Source of the DNA: Longispora fulva
GTDB taxonomy: Bacteria; Actinomycetota; Actinomycetes; Mycobacteriales; Micromonosporaceae
Assembly (NCBI RefSeq): GCF_015751905.1
Contig: NZ_JADOUF010000001.1
Coordinates: forward strand, 3,286,001 to 3,350,000
DNA length: 64,000 nucleotides
Direction of reading: 5' to 3'
Below, in pieces: positions 54,855 through 63,567 of the stretch (position 1 is the stretch's first letter; the number at the start of each line of letters is the position of its first letter). Below the pieces are notes generated by a model. That model had not been told where the DNA came from, did no database searches, and worked only from the letters and a program-made list of their open reading frames with translations. Position numbers and translations under genes: made by a program.

Positions 54855-56200
54855 GGGGTGTCCTCGGGGGTGGGCCTCGTGGGCAGGAACGCCGTGACCT
54901 CGTAGCCGCCGTCGGGGGTGGGGCCGGCCGTCAGGCCCCCGCCCAGCATGCTGGTGCGTTCGCGCATGCCGAGCAGGCCGTGCCCGGCGCCCGACGAGGG
55001 CGGGGCCGGCCGGTCCGGCGCGGTGTTGGCGACCCAGACGGTCAGGTTGTTCGGGTGGTAGGTGACCCCGACCAGGACCGGGGCGCCGGGCGCGTGCCGC
55101 ATCGCGTTGCTCAGCGCCTCCTGCACGATCCGGTACGCCGTCAACTCCACTCCGGGCGACAGCGGGCGCGGCTCGCCGTGGGTCACGGCGGTGACCGTCA
55201 GGCCGGCGGCCCGGACGTTGCGGACCAGCTCGTCGAGGCGGTCGAGGGTGGGCTGCGGGGCGTCCTCGGCGGGGGACTCCTCGGAGCGCAGCACGCCCAG
55301 TACCCGGCGGAGTTCGTTGAGGGCCTCCACCGCGTTGCGCCGGATGCCGGCGGCGTTGTCGAGGAGTTCCTGGGGCGGGTCCTTGACCAGGTGCGGGGTG
55401 ACCTGGGCCTGGATGGAGATGACGGACATGTGGTGGGCGACGACGTCGTGCAGTTCGCGGGCGATCCGGCTACGTTCCTCCAGCAGGGTGCGCCGGCCCC
55501 GTTCCTCGGCGGTGAGTCCGGCCTGCACGAGCAGTTGACCCCTGGCCACCCGGCGACCGCGCATCGCGGTGCCGAGGACCACTGCCGCCCCGAGGACCAC
55601 GATCGCCTTGCCCACGTCGGAGTTGCGGCCCGGGGAACCGAACGCGACGCACAGTTGTCCGAGCAGGACGCTGATCGCCAGCGCGGCGACCGCCGACCGG
55701 GGGCGGACCCGCAGCGCCAGCAGGAACAACACGGCGGCGTGCACGGCCAGCGCGGGGAAGGTCCACGGGAAGACCGGGTTCGTGCTCCCGATCGCGTGGC
55801 CGTACTCGGTGGTCATGACCAGCGGAAACACAGTGTCCGGCGGCATCTTGGACTCGGTGACCCACGCGCCGATCACGACCGTGAAGGTGACCGCCCACCA
55901 GGCCGCCGCGGGTCGGACGGTCCCGACGACGAGCGCGACGCACGCGGCGCCGATGAGCAACAGGCCGGTGTCCATGTCCGGCGCGCCCAGCTGGTGCGCG
56001 GACAGGCTCGCGCCCTCGGTGATGAACGCCACGACGGCGAACAGCACCACCAGAACGTGCGGCAGCCGGGCGATCCACCGGGGCCGCAGCGGCGGCAGCG
56101 GGTCGACGGCGGTCGTCCACAGGTCCTCGCGCAGGACGCCGGGCAGCTCACGCAGGGCCGCCAGCAGCCGCCGCGTCTCCGTCGCACCCTCCCCCGTCAC
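54851..56200 (-). CDS. Sensor histidine kinase (HisKA_3 type)
   Basis: A 449-residue membrane kinase. After a cytoplasmic N-terminus there are about six membrane helices between residues 45 and 210, with no large extracellular sensor domain. The DHp segment EERSRIARELHDVVAHHMSV carries the phospho-His at about 251. The HATPase domain has the N-box EALSNAMRHAPG and G-box GAGHGLLGMRER. GTG start. It is coupled to the response regulator by an overlapping start/stop. Signal unknown; the compact membrane sensor suggests envelope stress or a lipophilic signal (inference). Confidence 0.92.
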   Translation of the reverse strand: MTGEGATETRRLLAALRELPGVLREDLWTTAVDPLPPLRPRWIARLPHVLVVLFAVVAFITEGASLSAHQLGAPDMDTGLLLIGAACVALVVGTVRPAAAWWAVTFTVVIGAWVTESKMPPDTVFPLVMTTEYGHAIGSTNPVFPWTFPALAVHAAVLFLLALRVRPRSAVAALAISVLLGQLCVAFGSPGRNSDVGKAIVVLGAAVVLGTAMRGRRVARGQLLVQAGLTAEERGRRTLLEERSRIARELHDVVAHHMSVISIQAQVTPHLVKDPPQELLDNAAGIRRNAVEALNELRRVLGVLRSEESPAEDAPQPTLDRLDELVRNVRAAGLTVTAVTHGEPRPLSPGVELTAYRIVQEALSNAMRHAPGAPVLVGVTYHPNNLTVWVANTAPDRPAPPSSGAGHGLLGMRERTSMLGGGLTAGPTPDGGYEVTAFLPTRPTPEDTP

Positions 56201-56388
56201 AAGATCACCCTATAGGTGGCGCGGTCGGGGTCAGCCAGGGTCCGGTCCACGGTGGCGATCCTCCACTTTCCCGAACATTCTCCGGAGATTGTCTTGAGTA
56301 CCCGAAAAGCTTGCGGTCACTAGGGTGTCGCGCAACAACCATGGCCAACAACCCCTTGGGCCATGGGCACACGCACCGGGGAGACTTC

Positions 56389-57303
56389 ATGCGCCTCACC
56401 CATCGGGCGGCCCGCCTCGCGGCCGTCACCAGCACCCTCGTCCTCGCCCTCGGCGTCGTCAGCGGCAGCGTCGCCCAGGCGCGCACCCCGTCGGCCAACA
56501 CCGCCTGCGGACCGTCCTCGACCCTGCGGCAGCGCGCGGGCACCACCAGCACCGAACGCGGCCAGCTCACCCCGGCCCAGGCCCGCGAGCACGAGGCCCG
56601 GACCGCCGAGCTGCTCGCCACGCGGGGCGTGGCGGCCCACGCCGTGGCGGCCACCGTGACCGTGCCGACCATCGTGCACGTCATCATGAAGGACACGACC
56701 CGGGCGGGCGGCAACATGCCCGACGCGATGATCACGGACCAGATCACGGTGATGAACCAGGCCTTCGCCAGCCACGGCTTCCAGTTCACGCTGACGAAGA
56801 CCACCCGGACCGTGAACAGCCGGTGGTACGACATGGACAAGCGCAGCGCCGAGTCCGCCGCCAAGAAGGCCCTGCACGAGGGCGGCATGGGCACCCTCAA
56901 CCTGTACGTGACCGGCCTGGGCACCAACCTCGGATATGCGTACCTGCCGGGCACCGCCCCCAGCCTCGCCTACGACGGCGTCGTCATCCTCAACGAGTCC
57001 ATCCCCGGCGGCACGGCCGTCAACTACAACGAGGGCGACTCCGCCACGCACGAGACCGGCCACTGGCTGGGGCTCTACCACACGTTCGACGGCGGGTGCG
57101 CCGCCCCGGGCGACTACGTGGACGACACCCCGGCCGAGGCCAGCTCCGCGAGCGGCTGCCCGGCGGGCCGCGACACCTGCACCTCGACCGGCGTGGACCC
57201 GATCCACAACTTCATGGACTACTCCTACGACCCGTGCATGTACGAGTTCACCCCGGGCCAGGGCGCCCGGATGCGCGCGCAGTGGGCGGCGTACCGGGCA
57301 TAG
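56389..57303 (+). CDS. Secreted M43 (pappalysin-like) zinc metalloprotease
   Basis: A 304-residue exported protease. Signal peptide MRLTHRAARLAAVTSTLVLAL to about AQA, then a propeptide-like stretch. The metzincin motif HETGHWLGLYH gives three His ligands and catalytic Glu; the Met-turn lies in HNFMDYSYD. Cys pairs near GGCAAPGDY and SGCPAGRDTC match M43 family disulfides. GGGGAG lies five bases before the ATG. It is monocistronic, ending at a 12-bp hairpin. Confidence 0.92.
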   Translation: MRLTHRAARLAAVTSTLVLALGVVSGSVAQARTPSANTACGPSSTLRQRAGTTSTERGQLTPAQAREHEARTAELLATRGVAAHAVAATVTVPTIVHVIMKDTTRAGGNMPDAMITDQITVMNQAFASHGFQFTLTKTTRTVNSRWYDMDKRSAESAAKKALHEGGMGTLNLYVTGLGTNLGYAYLPGTAPSLAYDGVVILNESIPGGTAVNYNEGDSATHETGHWLGLYHTFDGGCAAPGDYVDDTPAEASSASGCPAGRDTCTSTGVDPIHNFMDYSYDPCMYEFTPGQGARMRAQWAAYRA

Positions 57304-57308
57304 GCCGG

Positions 57309-57337
57309 GCCCCGGCGGGTTTCCCACCCGCCGGGGC
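57309..57337. terminator. Bidirectional hairpin terminator
   Basis: Perfect 12-bp arms GCCCCGGCGGGT/ACCCGCCGGGGC with the 5-base loop TTCCC, between the convergent metalloprotease and helicase genes. Confidence 0.8.
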
Positions 57338-57340
57338 TCC

Positions 57341-59368
57341 CTACAGCGGCGCGGGCAGCGGTTCGGCATGCAGGATGTCCAGGGTGCTGACGGCGCGGGT
57401 GAGCACGACGTACAACCGGTGCAGGCCGCGGGACTCCGCTGCGGCGATCCGACCCGGTTCGACCACGATCACGGAGTCGAACTCCAGGCCCTTGGCCAGG
57501 CCCGCCGGCACGCAGACCAGCTGGCCGGACTCCAGCGCGTCCTCGTCCCGGCCCAACAGCGCCGCCTCGACGCCCGCGGCCAGCAACACCTCGTGCAGGG
57601 CGGCGATGTCCGCGTCCGCGGCGATCAGGCCGACCGAACCCTCGTCGGCGAGCCGGTCCCGGCATGCCCGGAGCACGTCCTCGCGCAGAGCGGTGCTCGC
57701 CGTGACCCGCAGCGCCCCGGAGGCCTGGCGCACGGAGACCGGCGAGGCCAGCCCGGGCGCGATGGCCGGCAGCAGGCGCGCGGCGTACTCGATGATCTGC
57801 GCCGGCACCCGGAAACCCCGGTCGAGGGCCGTCAGCCGGATGTCGGGCTTGCCGAAGTGGTCCAGCAGGGCCGGCCAGTCGTCGGCGGCCCACGCGCTGG
57901 TGCCCTGGGCGATGTCGCCGAGCACGGTGAGGGATCCGGTGACGCAGCGGCGGCCGAGCGCCCGGCACTGCATCGGGCTGAGGTCCTGGGCCTCGTCGAC
58001 CATGACGTGGCTCAGCGACGCGGTGCGGTCGATCAGGCCGGCCAGCTCGTCGAGCAGGACCGTGTCGGCGGCGGACCACTTCGCCGACTTCGCCGACCGG
58101 TACGGCTTCGCCCACCGCAGCGTCGCCTGCTCCTCGGCCGTGAACAGCCCCTCGGCCGCCGGCCCCGGGTCCGTCAGCACCCCGAACAGCACCTGCTCCG
58201 GGGTGAGCTTGGGCCACACGGCGTCGAGGAGCTGGCGGACCGGCTTGGACCGCGCCACCGCGGCCAGGTCCCGGTCGTCGGGGGACGCACCGCGGCGTTC
58301 CATCTGCTTCAGGACCAGGTTGGCCAGGCGCTGGGCGAGTCCGGCGCGGCCGGGCCCGTAGCGGGTGCCGCCGCGCAGGTCGGCGACCGTGCGGGCCAGG
58401 TCGTCGCGGTACACCCGGTGCCGGGTGCCGCCGTGCACGTAGACCAGGTCCTCGTCGGGTTCGCCGATGTGGGCCCACAGCGCGCCGCGGAGCACCTCGG
58501 CCATCCGCGCGTCGCCCTTGAGCCGGGCGGCACCGTCGGTGTCCGTACCGGTCACGGGGCGGTCGAGGAGTTCGTCGACGGTCTTGTGCACGACGGAGAC
58601 CTCGCCCAACGCCGGCAGCACGTGCCGGATGTAGCCGAGGAAGGACCGGTTCGGGCCGACGACCGTCACGCCGCCGGTGAGACGGTTGGGCTCGGTGTAG
58701 AGCAGGTACGCCAACCGGTGCAGGCCCACGGCCGTCTTGCCCGTGCCCGGAGCCCCCTGCACGCAGATGCTCTGTGCCAGCGGCGCTCGGACCAGCTCGT
58801 CCTGCTCGGGCTGGATCGTGGCCACGATGTCGCGCATCGGCCCGGCGCGCGGCCGTTCGATCTCCGCGGCGAGCAGCTGGCTGGCCCCGGTACCGGTGCC
58901 GCCGGTGAGCGGCTCGTCCTCGTACGCGGTGAGTCGGGCGGTGTCGGAGAACCCGTACCGGCGGCGCAGCAGCACGCCCTGCGGATCCTGGCGGGTGGCC
59001 CGGTAGAACGGCATCGACACCGGCGCGCGCCAGTCGACCACCAGCGGCGTGCCCTCGTCGTCGCGGACCCGTCGCCGGCCGACGTACACCCGGTCGGCGT
59101 CGGCGCCCCCGGCCGGGTCGTGGCCGTGGATCGTGCCGGGCTCGTAGTCGAGCCGGCCGAAGAACAACGGCACGTCCGGCAGGTCGACCAGGTCGTGGCC
59201 CCGGCGGGCGCGGGCCATCCGGTACATCGTGTTGAACCAGACCTCGTCGGTGCCCGAGACGAACTCCGGGGTCTCCGTGGCCAGCACGTCCGCGCGCATC
59301 CGGCCCAGCGCCGCCCGCGCCGCGGCGAGATACTCCGCCTCGCTCTCGAGTTCCGTTATTTCGCCCAT
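57341..59368 (-). CDS. HelD/HelR-like RNA polymerase-associated UvrD-type helicase
   Basis: A 675-residue superfamily 1 ATPase. The N-terminal coiled region (residues 1-60) and the secondary part GRRRVRDDEGTPLVVDWRAPVSMPFYRATRQDP are typical of HelD proteins. HelD-type proteins remove stalled RNA polymerase from DNA. Walker A is CVQGAPGTGKTAVGLHRLAYLLYT (from about 205 in outline), Walker B is VMVDEAQDLSPMQCRAL, and motif VI is in LYVVLTRAV. Actinobacterial relatives recycle RNA polymerase and one class (HelR) gives rifamycin tolerance. I see no rifamycin-associated 19-bp palindrome upstream, so I do not call it HelR. ATG with GGATGG before it. Confidence 0.85.
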   Translation of the reverse strand: MGEITELESEAEYLAAARAALGRMRADVLATETPEFVSGTDEVWFNTMYRMARARRGHDLVDLPDVPLFFGRLDYEPGTIHGHDPAGGADADRVYVGRRRVRDDEGTPLVVDWRAPVSMPFYRATRQDPQGVLLRRRYGFSDTARLTAYEDEPLTGGTGTGASQLLAAEIERPRAGPMRDIVATIQPEQDELVRAPLAQSICVQGAPGTGKTAVGLHRLAYLLYTEPNRLTGGVTVVGPNRSFLGYIRHVLPALGEVSVVHKTVDELLDRPVTGTDTDGAARLKGDARMAEVLRGALWAHIGEPDEDLVYVHGGTRHRVYRDDLARTVADLRGGTRYGPGRAGLAQRLANLVLKQMERRGASPDDRDLAAVARSKPVRQLLDAVWPKLTPEQVLFGVLTDPGPAAEGLFTAEEQATLRWAKPYRSAKSAKWSAADTVLLDELAGLIDRTASLSHVMVDEAQDLSPMQCRALGRRCVTGSLTVLGDIAQGTSAWAADDWPALLDHFGKPDIRLTALDRGFRVPAQIIEYAARLLPAIAPGLASPVSVRQASGALRVTASTALREDVLRACRDRLADEGSVGLIAADADIAALHEVLLAAGVEAALLGRDEDALESGQLVCVPAGLAKGLEFDSVIVVEPGRIAAAESRGLHRLYVVLTRAVSTLDILHAEPLPAPL

Positions 59369-59471
59369 GCTGACGCCATCCTTAGCTAGATTGGCGGCCC
59401 CGGTACCTCGGTGCTCGTCACCCGGTGCCGGCCGGGCCCAGCGGGGCTCCGACGCCCGGGTTCGACCGACG

Positions 59472-60815
59472 TCACGAAGTGGACCTGAGGCGGCGGCCGG
59501 TCCGGCCGCCAGGGGAAACGCGGACGATACCAGGACGAGCAGACCGCCTCAACCCATTTTCATAGGTACGAAACGTCGCCCAGCACCCCAGCAGCGCCAC
59601 CGCGAACACCGGCAGCCACGCCAGCCGGGCGAGGATCCAACCGGCCCCCTCGGGGACGGTGTGCAGACCGGTCAGGGGCGCGCCCGCCAGCAGCCCGACG
59701 GCCGTGACCGCGATCATCGCCGTCTGGTGCCAGAGGAACACGGTCATCGCCGACAGGTTGACCAGCGCCACGGCCGCCCAGGCCGCCGGGCGGGCCAGCA
59801 CCCGGCGCAGCGGGCCGAGCAGCAGCAGCGCGCCGCCGCACTGGGCGAGGCCGAACGTGACGGCCGCCAGGGTCGGCGGGTGCAGGTTGGAGATCGCGGC
59901 CCCGGGCACCCCGACCATCGACGCGGGGTAGCCGGCCCACAGGACCAGTCCGGCCGTGGTCGACGCGCCGCCGAGCAGCAACGCCCAGCCGGTCGCCCTG
60001 GTGCGCAGTCGCCCCCGCGACCAGGCCGCGCCGAGGCAGTACGGCACCAGCCAGGCCGCCGCCACGTTGACCCAGCCCAGCCACGCCGGCCCGTCGAACC
60101 CGAACCGGACCACGTCCACGAGGACGACGACGGCGAACGGCCACGCCGGGTGCAACCGGGCCACCAGCGGGGTCAGTGCGGTCAGCCCGGCCAGGACCAG
60201 CAGGAACCACAGCGGCGACAGCACCAGCTTGACCAGGGCGTGCACGGTCGACAGCCCCACCCCGGCGGCCAGCATCGCCCCCGTCACCACCGTCCACACC
60301 ACGAGCACGGCGGCGACGGGGCGGAACAACCGGGCCAGTCGGGCCCGCAGCCAGCGGAGATAGGGCACGCCCCGGGCATGACTGGCCGCGCCGGTCTGCC
60401 CGCTCACCAGGAAGAACACCGCGAGGGTCTGGAACAGCCAGGACACCGGGGCCAACTGCGGCAGGTGCCACAGCGGGCTGGACGCGTGCACCGTCCCGCT
60501 GTCGACGACCAGGGCGGTCACCAGCCAGTGGCCGAGCACCACCCCGAGAATGGCCAGGGCCCGCAGGGCGTCGACGGCGCGGTCGCGGTCGGGCGGGGTG
60601 GCGGCGTCGATCCGCCGGGCGAGGGCCCGCAGCCGGTTCCCGACACGGACCCGGTCCGACGGGGTGGCAGCGCGGGCCGCACTCCCGGAACCGGGCCGGT
60701 CCGTTGCGGCCGCGGCGCGCGGGGCGCTCCCGGAGCCGGGCAGGTCGGGCAAGGCAGCGGGGCGCGGAGCGGTCCCGGCCGCGGTGCGGTCGGGGGAGGT
60801 GGTCGTGTCACGCAT
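59472..60815 (-). CDS. Membrane acyltransferase (acyltransferase 3 family)
   Basis: A 447-residue integral membrane protein with about 10 helices. The first helix carries RAVDALRALAILGVVLGHW, in which His is the conserved catalytic residue of acyltransferase-3 enzymes that modify surface sugars or lipids. The first 80 residues are hydrophilic and repetitive (Ala/Pro/Arg/Ser), arising from an imperfect DNA repeat near 60660-60750. Its start overlaps the stop of the upstream hydrolase gene by 8 bases, so the two are coupled. Acceptor unknown. Confidence 0.85.
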   Translation of the reverse strand: MRDTTTSPDRTAAGTAPRPAALPDLPGSGSAPRAAAATDRPGSGSAARAATPSDRVRVGNRLRALARRIDAATPPDRDRAVDALRALAILGVVLGHWLVTALVVDSGTVHASSPLWHLPQLAPVSWLFQTLAVFFLVSGQTGAASHARGVPYLRWLRARLARLFRPVAAVLVVWTVVTGAMLAAGVGLSTVHALVKLVLSPLWFLLVLAGLTALTPLVARLHPAWPFAVVVLVDVVRFGFDGPAWLGWVNVAAAWLVPYCLGAAWSRGRLRTRATGWALLLGGASTTAGLVLWAGYPASMVGVPGAAISNLHPPTLAAVTFGLAQCGGALLLLGPLRRVLARPAAWAAVALVNLSAMTVFLWHQTAMIAVTAVGLLAGAPLTGLHTVPEGAGWILARLAWLPVFAVALLGCWATFRTYENGLRRSARPGIVRVSPGGRTGRRLRSTS

Positions 60816-61731
60816 CCTGGCCGCCCGACACGATCCGGGCGATGGCGCGCAGGGCCGCCGACCCCGGTCTCAGGTAGTCGCTGTGTCCCCCGTCCCCGGC
60901 CGCGAACACCCGCGCACCGAATTCACGCGACACCGGGTCGGTTCCGAACCCGAGGGTGACGAACGGCAGGCGCACCCGGACGTGCGGCACCCGGGAGATC
61001 CCGTCGGCGGCGGCCCGCCCCGCCCAGACCGTCGCCCGGGTGCGCAGGGCCGCCGCGCTGGTCAGGCCGGTGCCGGGGCTGCCGTACAGGACGATGTCGG
61101 CGACCGGCAGGTCCGGGGCGGCGAGCGCGCAGACCACGGAACCGTAGGAGTGGCCCAGCACGGAGATCCGGGCGTCCGGCCGGGCCGCCGCCACCTCCCC
61201 GACGAACCGGCGCAGGAGCGGGGCGGCGTCGGTCGCCCGGCCGGCCGTCAGCGCGGCGAGGCTGACCATCGCCGGCGTCCGGTAGCCGAGCCAGGCGACG
61301 ACCGCCGAGCGGGGGCCGAGTTCCTGGTGCAGGGCCGACGCGCCGTTCCACAGCCGACGGTACTGGTCGACGCTGGTGTCCGAACCCGGCACCAGGACCG
61401 CGATCCGGTCGGCGGTCGCCAGGTCACCGAAGACCTCGGCGGACCGGCCGCCGTCGCGACCGTCGAAGAACAGGAACTGGCGGTCCGGCGCCGCCATGGA
61501 TCGCAGCGCGGTGGCGCGCGCCCGGGCGCCGTGGTCGTCGGCGACCGTGCCGGCGGTCCGGAGCGCTTCGCGGCTGGCGGCGTACCGCGCGGCGAGGGCG
61601 GCCGGGCTCGCGACGAGGGGGGTGCCGGCGGCCGGAGCGGGGGCCGGGACGGCCGAGGCCTGGGCCGCACCCGCCATGGGCACGGCCACCGAGGCGGCGA
61701 CGAGGGCGGCGAGCAGCGAGCGGAGCGCCAT
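60808..61731 (-). CDS. Exported alpha/beta hydrolase (Abhydrolase_8, former DUF1023)
   Basis: A 307-residue protein with signal peptide MALRSLLAALVAASVAVPMAGAAQA. The hydrolase core has VLVPGSDTSVDQYRRLW, nucleophile Ser in LGHSYGSVVCALA, and His near the end in GDGGHSDYL. This is an actinobacterial family of secreted or cell-wall hydrolases of unknown substrate. Upstream is a 7-bp inverted repeat (CGTACCA/TGGTACG, 61747-61769) that may be an operator or leader hairpin. Coupled to the acyltransferase gene, hinting at joint action on an acylated surface compound. Confidence 0.85.
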   Translation of the reverse strand: MALRSLLAALVAASVAVPMAGAAQASAVPAPAPAAGTPLVASPAALAARYAASREALRTAGTVADDHGARARATALRSMAAPDRQFLFFDGRDGGRSAEVFGDLATADRIAVLVPGSDTSVDQYRRLWNGASALHQELGPRSAVVAWLGYRTPAMVSLAALTAGRATDAAPLLRRFVGEVAAARPDARISVLGHSYGSVVCALAAPDLPVADIVLYGSPGTGLTSAAALRTRATVWAGRAAADGISRVPHVRVRLPFVTLGFGTDPVSREFGARVFAAGDGGHSDYLRPGSAALRAIARIVSGGQDA

Positions 61732-62302
61732 GCTGGCGGGTCCTTCCGTACCAGGGGATGTCTGGTACGAAGCTATGGATCATGCCCTGTGGTCGTCGTC
61801 CCGCCGGAGAGCGCACCTGCGGCGTAGCTCGCAGGTACTACGGGTACCCCTACAGCCGTTGCTGCAGCGAACCGTGATCCAAGTACCGCCAACACACCCC
61901 GTCCGCACTGACATTCTGGCTGTGGCAGCCAGTTCGGCTGGCTGAATGTGCCAAACGTTCGGTGTCTCCCGGTAAGTGCATGCACGAAAGGACGAGAGTC
62001 GCACCTACCAGGTCGGTGGCCGGTTTGGCGGCATCGCACGACCGCGCCTTACTGCCGGGAGCGGCCGGCCCTGCCCGCAGGCCAGGTTCTGTCGGGAACG
62101 GTCAAGGGCGCTGACAATCGCAGAGGCACCTTCTTCCACCGTGTCGGTTCGCAGTTCCGACTCGTTTCGGATACTGGTCCTTTACTCCGCCACACCATCG
62201 ACCCTTGCGAATTAGGCCGACACTGTGGAGGCCGCGGGCACGGCTAGAGGCGGAGCGTTCCAATCGGGCGAAGTGTCCGTACTTCACTGGCACCCGATCT
62301 AA
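61732..62302. other. Intergenic region without a convincing gene
   Basis: About 570 bases between the hydrolase start and the insertion sequence. It holds the inverted repeat at 61747-61769 and a second perfect hairpin (CAGCCAG, loop TTCGG, CTGGCTG, 61926-61944). Several short open frames occur but none has both a ribosome site and actinomycete codon bias; the region looks like non-coding or decayed DNA. Confidence 0.5.
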
Positions 62303-62315
62303 GACCGTGTCTCAA
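62303..62315 (+). repeat. Left terminal inverted repeat of IS
   Basis: Thirteen bases that match the right end perfectly in inverse orientation; preceded by the TAA target copy. Confidence 0.9.
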
Positions 62316-62354
62316 GTCGGCGTCATAGCTGCCCGGTGAGTGCGTCTGGTGGGT

Positions 62355-63175
62355 ATGAGTGATGTTGAGAAGTGGTGTCCGGAAGCGTTGTGGCAGCTCG
62401 CGCGTGGGTTGATTCCTCCACACCCGAAACCTTGGCAGGGCGGCGGCCGGCGGCGCGTCGATGATCGGGCGGTCCTGGCGGCGATCCTTTACGTCCTGCG
62501 ATCTGGCTGCTCGTGGTGGGCGTTGCCGGCCTCGTTCGGGGTGACTCGGCCCACGGCGCACCGCAGGTTTAGCGAATGGACGAAGGCCGGGTTCTTCGCC
62601 CTGCTGCACCAGGCGATACTCGATCTGCTCGGCCAAGCCGGGCAGATCGACTGGTCGCGGGCCTCGGTCGATGCGATGCATGTACGGGCGGTAAAAGGGG
62701 GGACCTGACCGGGCCGAGCCCGGTGGATCGGGGTAAACCCGGGTCGAAGATCCACGCGATCAGCGAACGCGAGGGCCTGCCGCTGAACGTGGAGGTCTCG
62801 GCCGGCAACACCCCTGACATGAAAGTCCTCGAACAGGTCGTCGATGGTGTCCATCCGGTCCGTGGCCGCACCGGGCGTCCCCGGCGGCGGCCTTGGAAGC
62901 TGCACGCAGACAAGGGCTACGACTACCGGGTGTGCCGGGTCGCGGTGCGCCGGCGCGGGATCATCCCGCGGATCGCCCGCCGCGGCATCGAGTCCAAGAC
63001 CCGACTCGGCCGCCACCGCTACGTCATCGAACGCACCCTGCAATGGGTCACCCGGTTCCGGCGCCTGGTACGCCGCTACGACCGCAAGGCCAGCCACTTC
63101 GACGCCTTCGCCCGCCTGGCCTGCGCCCTGATCTGCTACCGCCGACTCATCAAACTCGGACTACTCGCCAGTTGA
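62355..63175 (+). CDS. IS5-family transposase, probable -1 programmed frameshift
   Basis: The first frame (62355-62708, 117 residues) holds the N-terminal DUF4096-like region (HPKPWQGGGRRRVDDRAVL, GCSWWALPASFG) and the first catalytic Asp in SVDAMHVR. It meets a stop at 62706. The second frame, -1 relative to the first, continues from the AAAAGGGGGG run at 62693-62702 through GKPGSKIHAISE, the second Asp in HADKGYDY and Glu in YVIERTLQW, to a stop at 63175 inside the right repeat. A slippery run exactly at the junction, with catalytic residues split between frames, points to programmed frameshifting rather than decay. Start MSDVEKWCPEALW with GGTGGGT upstream. Confidence 0.88.
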
Positions 63176-63184
63176 GACACGGTC
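63172..63184 (-). repeat. Right terminal inverted repeat of IS
   Basis: Complement of the left 13-bp end; contains the last two bases of the transposase stop codon and is followed by the TAA target copy. Confidence 0.9.
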
Positions 63185-63390
63185 TAAGGCAGCGTAAGGG
63201 CGAGCAGGTTATGGATGTATCCCCGAGAGGATGCTCGGTGAGCATATAGTGCCGACAATCGCTTCAGGATCGGTGTCACATCTACGATCTCCGCAGCGCG
63301 AGTAGCGGCGTAGGGCGCGCCGTGAAGTCCAGCCCTAGCACGAGGCTCTGAAGCCAGAGCCAACCACCAACAGCGATACCGAGGTAAGAG

Positions 63391-63567
63391 ATGCCCGTCG
63401 ATCGAACGCCACCGATCAAACTCCTCCGAGACGGCGTCAACTCACGGGCCCAGAACATTCCCTCTGGCGACAACAAGGCCTCAATCGATGCCGAGATCGC
63501 CTACAGTGAGGTTGTCCAGTTACCGCAGCAGCCATCTAATTCAAAGGTGAACCTCGATGAGCGATGA
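63391..63567 (+). CDS. Small hypothetical protein, 58 aa
   Basis: A short frame MPVDRTPPIKLLRDGV... to NLDER with GAGG six bases before its ATG and an in-frame TAA just upstream that fixes the start. Codon use is less GC-biased than the rest of the window. The product is hydrophilic, with no signal or helix motif. Its last 11 bases overlap the start of the next gene, so the two are probably translated together. No family recognised. Confidence 0.45.
   Translation: MPVDRTPPIKLLRDGVNSRAQNIPSGDNKASIDAEIAYSEVVQLPQQPSNSKVNLDER

Larger units (their letters stand above)
62303..63184 (+). mobile_element. IS5-family insertion sequence (IS427-like group)
   Basis: An 882-bp element bounded by perfect 13-bp inverted repeats (GACCGTGTCTCAA at the left, its complement at the right). 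It is flanked on both sides by the trinucleotide TAA (62300-62302 and 63185-63187), fitting the TNA target duplication of the IS427 group. It encodes a two-frame DDE transposase. The ends and target duplication are intact, so insertion may be fairly recent. Confidence 0.9.

Noticed and set aside
56205-56954. A 249-codon minus-strand ORF opposite the M43 protease.
   Set aside because: Antisense to a complete protease with signal peptide and zinc motif.
59369-59470. Possible rifamycin-associated element before the HelD-like gene.
   Set aside because: Only loosely similar GC-rich half-sites (GGGCCC...GGGGC) are present; the expected 19-bp palindrome is not.
61948-62247. A 99-codon plus-strand ORF left of the insertion sequence.
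   Set aside because: No ribosome site, Cys/Arg-rich random-looking product, no neighbours in an operon.
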